NCBI GenBank assembly: GCA_019113165.1 | Contig: DXHV01000073.1 | Coordinates: forward strand, 93,287 to 157,286 | Source of the DNA: Candidatus Desulfovibrio intestinipullorum | Lineage (GTDB): Bacteria; Desulfobacterota; Desulfovibrionia; Desulfovibrionales; Desulfovibrionaceae | Direction of reading: 5' to 3' | Length of the DNA stretch: 64,000 bases | Program-made: the position numbers and the translations under genes | Shown here: positions 61,658 through 64,000 of the stretch, piece by piece | Layout: each line of letters begins with the position of its first letter | Numbering within the stretch: the stretch's first letter is position 1 | Notes under the pieces: generated by a model | What the model saw: only the letters and a program-made list of their open reading frames with translations | Databases searched by the model: none | Told to the model about the DNA's origin: nothing

Positions 61658-61735
61658 AAACAAAACTCGCGGAGTACACAGCACTGCGGAGTACGGGCTT
61701 GCAAAGAAGAGCGCCGCCTCCCTGTCTGCCCGTCC

Positions 61736-62143
61736 CTATTCGGCCGGCAGGAAGGACAGGGTCAGCGTGCGCAACCTCGGGCCGTCAAACTCGCACAGAT
61801 AGGCTGCCTGCCACTTGCCCAGGGCCAGACGTCCGTCTTCCACGGGCACAAGGCAGTGCAGACCCACAAGAGACGTCTTGATATGGGCATCGGAATTGCC
61901 TTCCGTGTGCTGAAAGCCCCAGTCGGCCGGGATCAGGCTGGTCAGAAAGTCGTTGATATCGTCACGGACATCGGGATCATAGCCCTCGTTGATGGTCACC
62001 CCGCAGGTGGTGTGCGGCGAAAAGACGCAGATGAAGCCGTTCTTCCAGTTCCTGTTGACGTTCCTGGCGAGAAATGCTGTCAGTTCATCGGTAATGTCAA
62101 TCATCTCGCACTGAGAATGGGTTGAAAAGGAAACTTTTTCCAT
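61736..62143 (-). CDS. YjbQ family (UPF0047) protein
   Basis: 135 aa from ATG 62143, with GGAGAG upstream. The conserved core FSPHTTCGVTINEGYDPDVR with the metal-binding His and the C-terminal GRLALGKWQAAYLCEFDGPR are characteristic. E. coli YjbQ shows thiamine-phosphate synthase side activity; the physiological role is not settled. Downstream of hom on the same strand but separated by a terminator. Confidence 0.92.
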   Translation of the reverse strand: MEKVSFSTHSQCEMIDITDELTAFLARNVNRNWKNGFICVFSPHTTCGVTINEGYDPDVRDDINDFLTSLIPADWGFQHTEGNSDAHIKTSLVGLHCLVPVEDGRLALGKWQAAYLCEFDGPRLRTLTLSFLPAE

Positions 62144-62249
62144 TGTTCTCTCCAGTTGTCTCTGCATTTTTTCTTTCGGGCTGTGGAAACAGTGGCAGCA
62201 TCTCTGAACAACGCTGTCTGAAAAAACTCAGGCAGCTTTCTTATACCCC

Positions 62250-62296
62250 AAAAAAATCAGCATGCTCTGCAAGAAATGTTCTTTCCTGCAGAGCAT
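62250..62296 (-). terminator. Terminator of hom
   Basis: On the minus strand a 15-bp stem with one mismatch (62296-62282 with 62276-62262, core ATGCTCTGCA), 5-nt loop, then GCTGATTTTTTT. Confidence 0.92.
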
Positions 62297-62310
62297 ATCT
62301 TTTATTGAGG

Positions 62311-63621
62311 TCAGATGATTCTGTAGTACACGGGAGCTGTCTGCAGGATGCCTGTTTCGTGCACCTTCTGCAGGGCCCTGGTCATGGCCTGGGCCGTGGT
62401 TTCGTGGGTCATGAAGACCAGCGGCACCACATTCTTCTCGTTTTCCTTCTGAATGACCTGGGCCATGCTGATGTTCTCGGCGGCCATGCAGCCGGCCAAA
62501 TCGCGCAGGACACCGGATTCGTCATGGACCATGACCCGGACATAGTAGCGGGAACGCCACTCCTCGGGCGGCACGATGGCGGCACGGACAATCCTGTTGG
62601 CAAAACCCGTATTGTTGGGTTTGTCGCCCCGGGCTATGGCCAGCAGGTCGCTCAGCACCACGCTGGCAGTGGGCAGGGCCCCTGCGCCGCGTCCGTGCAG
62701 GAAGATGGGGCCTGAAGGCGCGCCGTCCAGACGGATGGCATTGTAGACACCACCCACGCGGGCCATCAGAAAGGAATGGTGCACGAGGGCCGGAAACACG
62801 CCTGCTTCCAGCCTGGTCGTGCCGTCTGCCTCGTTGTGCAGCCTGGCTTCGGCAATGAGCTTGATGCGGTAGCCGAACTCCCTGGCCATGGCAATGTCCC
62901 GCTTGTCCATGCCGCGTATGCCCTGCACAGGCATGCTGGCAAAGGGATAGTCCAGACCGAAGGCCAGGCGGATGAGCAGGGTCAGCTTGTGGGCGGCATC
63001 AAAGCCGTCCACATCCAGGGTGGGATCGGCCTCGGCATAGCCGAGCTCCTGGGCCTGCCTGAGCGCGCCGTCGAAATCCATGCCATTGGTGGTCATCTCG
63101 GACAGGATGTAGTTGCTCGTCCCGTTCAGGATGCCCATGAGGGACACAATGTGGTTGCCTGCCAGGGGATCGGTGAGCGTGCCCACAATGGGAATGGCGC
63201 CGGCAACACTGCCTTCGTAGCGCAACAGACAATTGTTTGTTCTGGCCAGATCAAAGAGGGCCTCGCTGTCTTCGGCCAGCAGGGCCTTGTTGGCAGTGAC
63301 AATGTGCTTGCCATGTTCCAGGGCCCGGGAAATGAGGGCATGGGCCGCTCCGGTGCCGCCCATAAGCTCCACGACCACGTCGATCTGCGGATCATCGGTC
63401 AGGGCTGCCATGTCCGTTGTCAGCTCGCAGCCTTCGGGAAGCTGGGCTGCCCGTTCGGGGGTGACGTTGCGCACCAGCACCTTGCGCAGGACAATCCGTC
63501 GCCCCGTGCGTCGATAGATGAGATCCTTGTCCTCCTGCAGCAGCTGAATGAGGCCGCCACCTACGGTGCCCATGCCGGCCAGACCGACATACAATGGTTC
63601 TTGCGTTGCCTGTTGCGTCAT
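62311..63621 (-). CDS. hom: Homoserine dehydrogenase with ACT domain
   Basis: 436 aa from ATG 63621. Reduces aspartate semialdehyde to homoserine for threonine and methionine. NAD(P)-binding GLAGMGTVGGGLIQLL at the N-terminus, MGILNGTSNYILSEM and DVDGFDAAHKLTLLIRLAFG of the catalytic domain, and a C-terminal ACT domain (about 350-430) for allosteric control. AGGAAC lies upstream. The frame further upstream is open but has no start or family character. Confidence 0.97.
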   Translation of the reverse strand: MTQQATQEPLYVGLAGMGTVGGGLIQLLQEDKDLIYRRTGRRIVLRKVLVRNVTPERAAQLPEGCELTTDMAALTDDPQIDVVVELMGGTGAAHALISRALEHGKHIVTANKALLAEDSEALFDLARTNNCLLRYEGSVAGAIPIVGTLTDPLAGNHIVSLMGILNGTSNYILSEMTTNGMDFDGALRQAQELGYAEADPTLDVDGFDAAHKLTLLIRLAFGLDYPFASMPVQGIRGMDKRDIAMAREFGYRIKLIAEARLHNEADGTTRLEAGVFPALVHHSFLMARVGGVYNAIRLDGAPSGPIFLHGRGAGALPTASVVLSDLLAIARGDKPNNTGFANRIVRAAIVPPEEWRSRYYVRVMVHDESGVLRDLAGCMAAENISMAQVIQKENEKNVVPLVFMTHETTAQAMTRALQKVHETGILQTAPVYYRII

Positions 63622-63677
63622 AAATGTTCCTAATGTTCCTTTTGACCAGTCGGGAGCTCTTCCTGCTGACCTGTTGT

Positions 63678-63695
63678 GCGCCCCTGCAGGGGCGC
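63678..63695. repeat. 18-bp perfect palindrome upstream of hom
   Basis: GCGCCCCTGCAGGGGCGC, centred 65 bp upstream of the hom start. As RNA it would be a hairpin; as DNA an operator. The remainder of 63622-64000 is T- and C-rich on the plus strand and holds no supported gene. Confidence 0.55.
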
Positions 63696-64000
63696 TTAAG
63701 ACGTTCCAGAATATCCGTTTCCCTTCTTGCCCCAAACCTCCCAAAAAGACAAGAATTTTTATCCCTTCCCCCTTGCTCTCCCCAAGTCCCTCTCGCTCCT
63801 CTTCTGCTCGCACAGGGCCTGTGTCTTCCTGCCCAGGACCTGTTCCCGCACGAATCTTTCTGTCCATGTCCCCTGTGTGGTCCAAGTCTCATGTGTACCA
63901 AGCTTTCGCAGGGACACAAGGCAGGCCCTTTTGTGCCCACCCTGTGACATTTCCTCTCTCCCGCTTTTCTCTGCCCGGCAAAGGGGCTATGCTGCCCTCC

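Noticed and set aside
61705..61721. Minus-strand GGGAGGCGGCGCTCTTC resembling the leader element
   Set aside because: There is no CCTCC partner, no downstream GCGCCG and no start codon following; it lies in the 3' region between convergent tlyA and yjbQ. Chance similarity.
63759..63950. Short minus-strand frame upstream of hom
   Set aside because: 63 codons, highly charged, no ribosome site; the same strand carries the hom promoter region.
1..64000. CRISPR arrays, rRNA, tRNA, prophage or integron
   Set aside because: No regularly spaced repeats, no conserved RNA gene sequences, integrase or phage genes were seen in the whole window.

Overview
The window reads as a GC-rich (roughly 60 percent by eye) chromosomal segment of a Gram-negative, most likely a Desulfovibrionaceae (sulfate/sulfite reducer clade). 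This is inferred from gene neighbourhoods and protein character: an F0 block (AtpZ/I-like, AtpI-like, a, c) next to rex and away from F1 genes, a stand-alone AICAR transformylase next to purA, and the nusA-ylxR-infB-DUF503-nrnA-truB-rpsO-pnp cluster. It is almost entirely housekeeping DNA, with two decayed insertion elements. No rRNA, tRNA or CRISPR was seen.

Layout. 1-5.0 kb: rod-shape operon mreB(end)-mreC-mreD-mrdA-rodA. 5.4-6.5 kb: gap, followed by an unexplained hairpin-rich stretch. 6.8-13.6 kb: queA(-), lipoprotein-coaBC-unknown-split LysO-HEAT genes(+), proB(-). 13.7-15.6 kb: rplU-rpmA-obgE(-). 16.0-17.4 kb: RumA-type rRNA methyltransferase. 17.7-21.2 kb: F0 ATP synthase genes and rex. 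21.3-28.0 kb: cobS, holB-purA-small genes(-), AICARFT-cobyrinate amidase. 28.1-31.3 kb: secreted protein(-), asnS, truncated IS630-type element. 31.3-34.4 kb: thiSGHF(-) under a TPP riboswitch. 34.5-42.5 kb: flippase, ilvD, AEC transporter, PTS-type membrane protein, HdeA-like protein, cyclophilin. 42.8-56.6 kb: mutY, then the rimP-nusA-infB-pnp translation/RNA cluster. 56.9-58.1 kb: dead transposase. 58.3-63.6 kb: prfA, DUF1385, rpmE, tlyA, yjbQ, hom.

Most interesting signal. The leaders of nusA, infB and of an unrelated secreted protein (minus strand, 28.6 kb) share a nearly identical RNA element: a Shine-Dalgarno AAGGAGG placed 48-49 nt upstream of the start codon, a loop CGGCGC, a CCTCC able to pair with the Shine-Dalgarno, a gene-specific hairpin, and GCGCCGA 6-8 nt before ATG. 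CGGCGC:GCGCCG pairing would loop out the middle and place the Shine-Dalgarno 7-9 nt from ATG, whereas GGAGG:CCTCC pairing would hide it. pnp has a divergent version. nusA, infB and pnp are classical cold-shock genes in E. coli, so this looks like a shared translational switch.

Other regulatory logic: an 18-bp Rex-type palindrome overlaps the -35 of the atp promoter just upstream of rex itself, and the thi operon has a complete promoter, TPP aptamer and terminator. Terminators delimit most transcription units.
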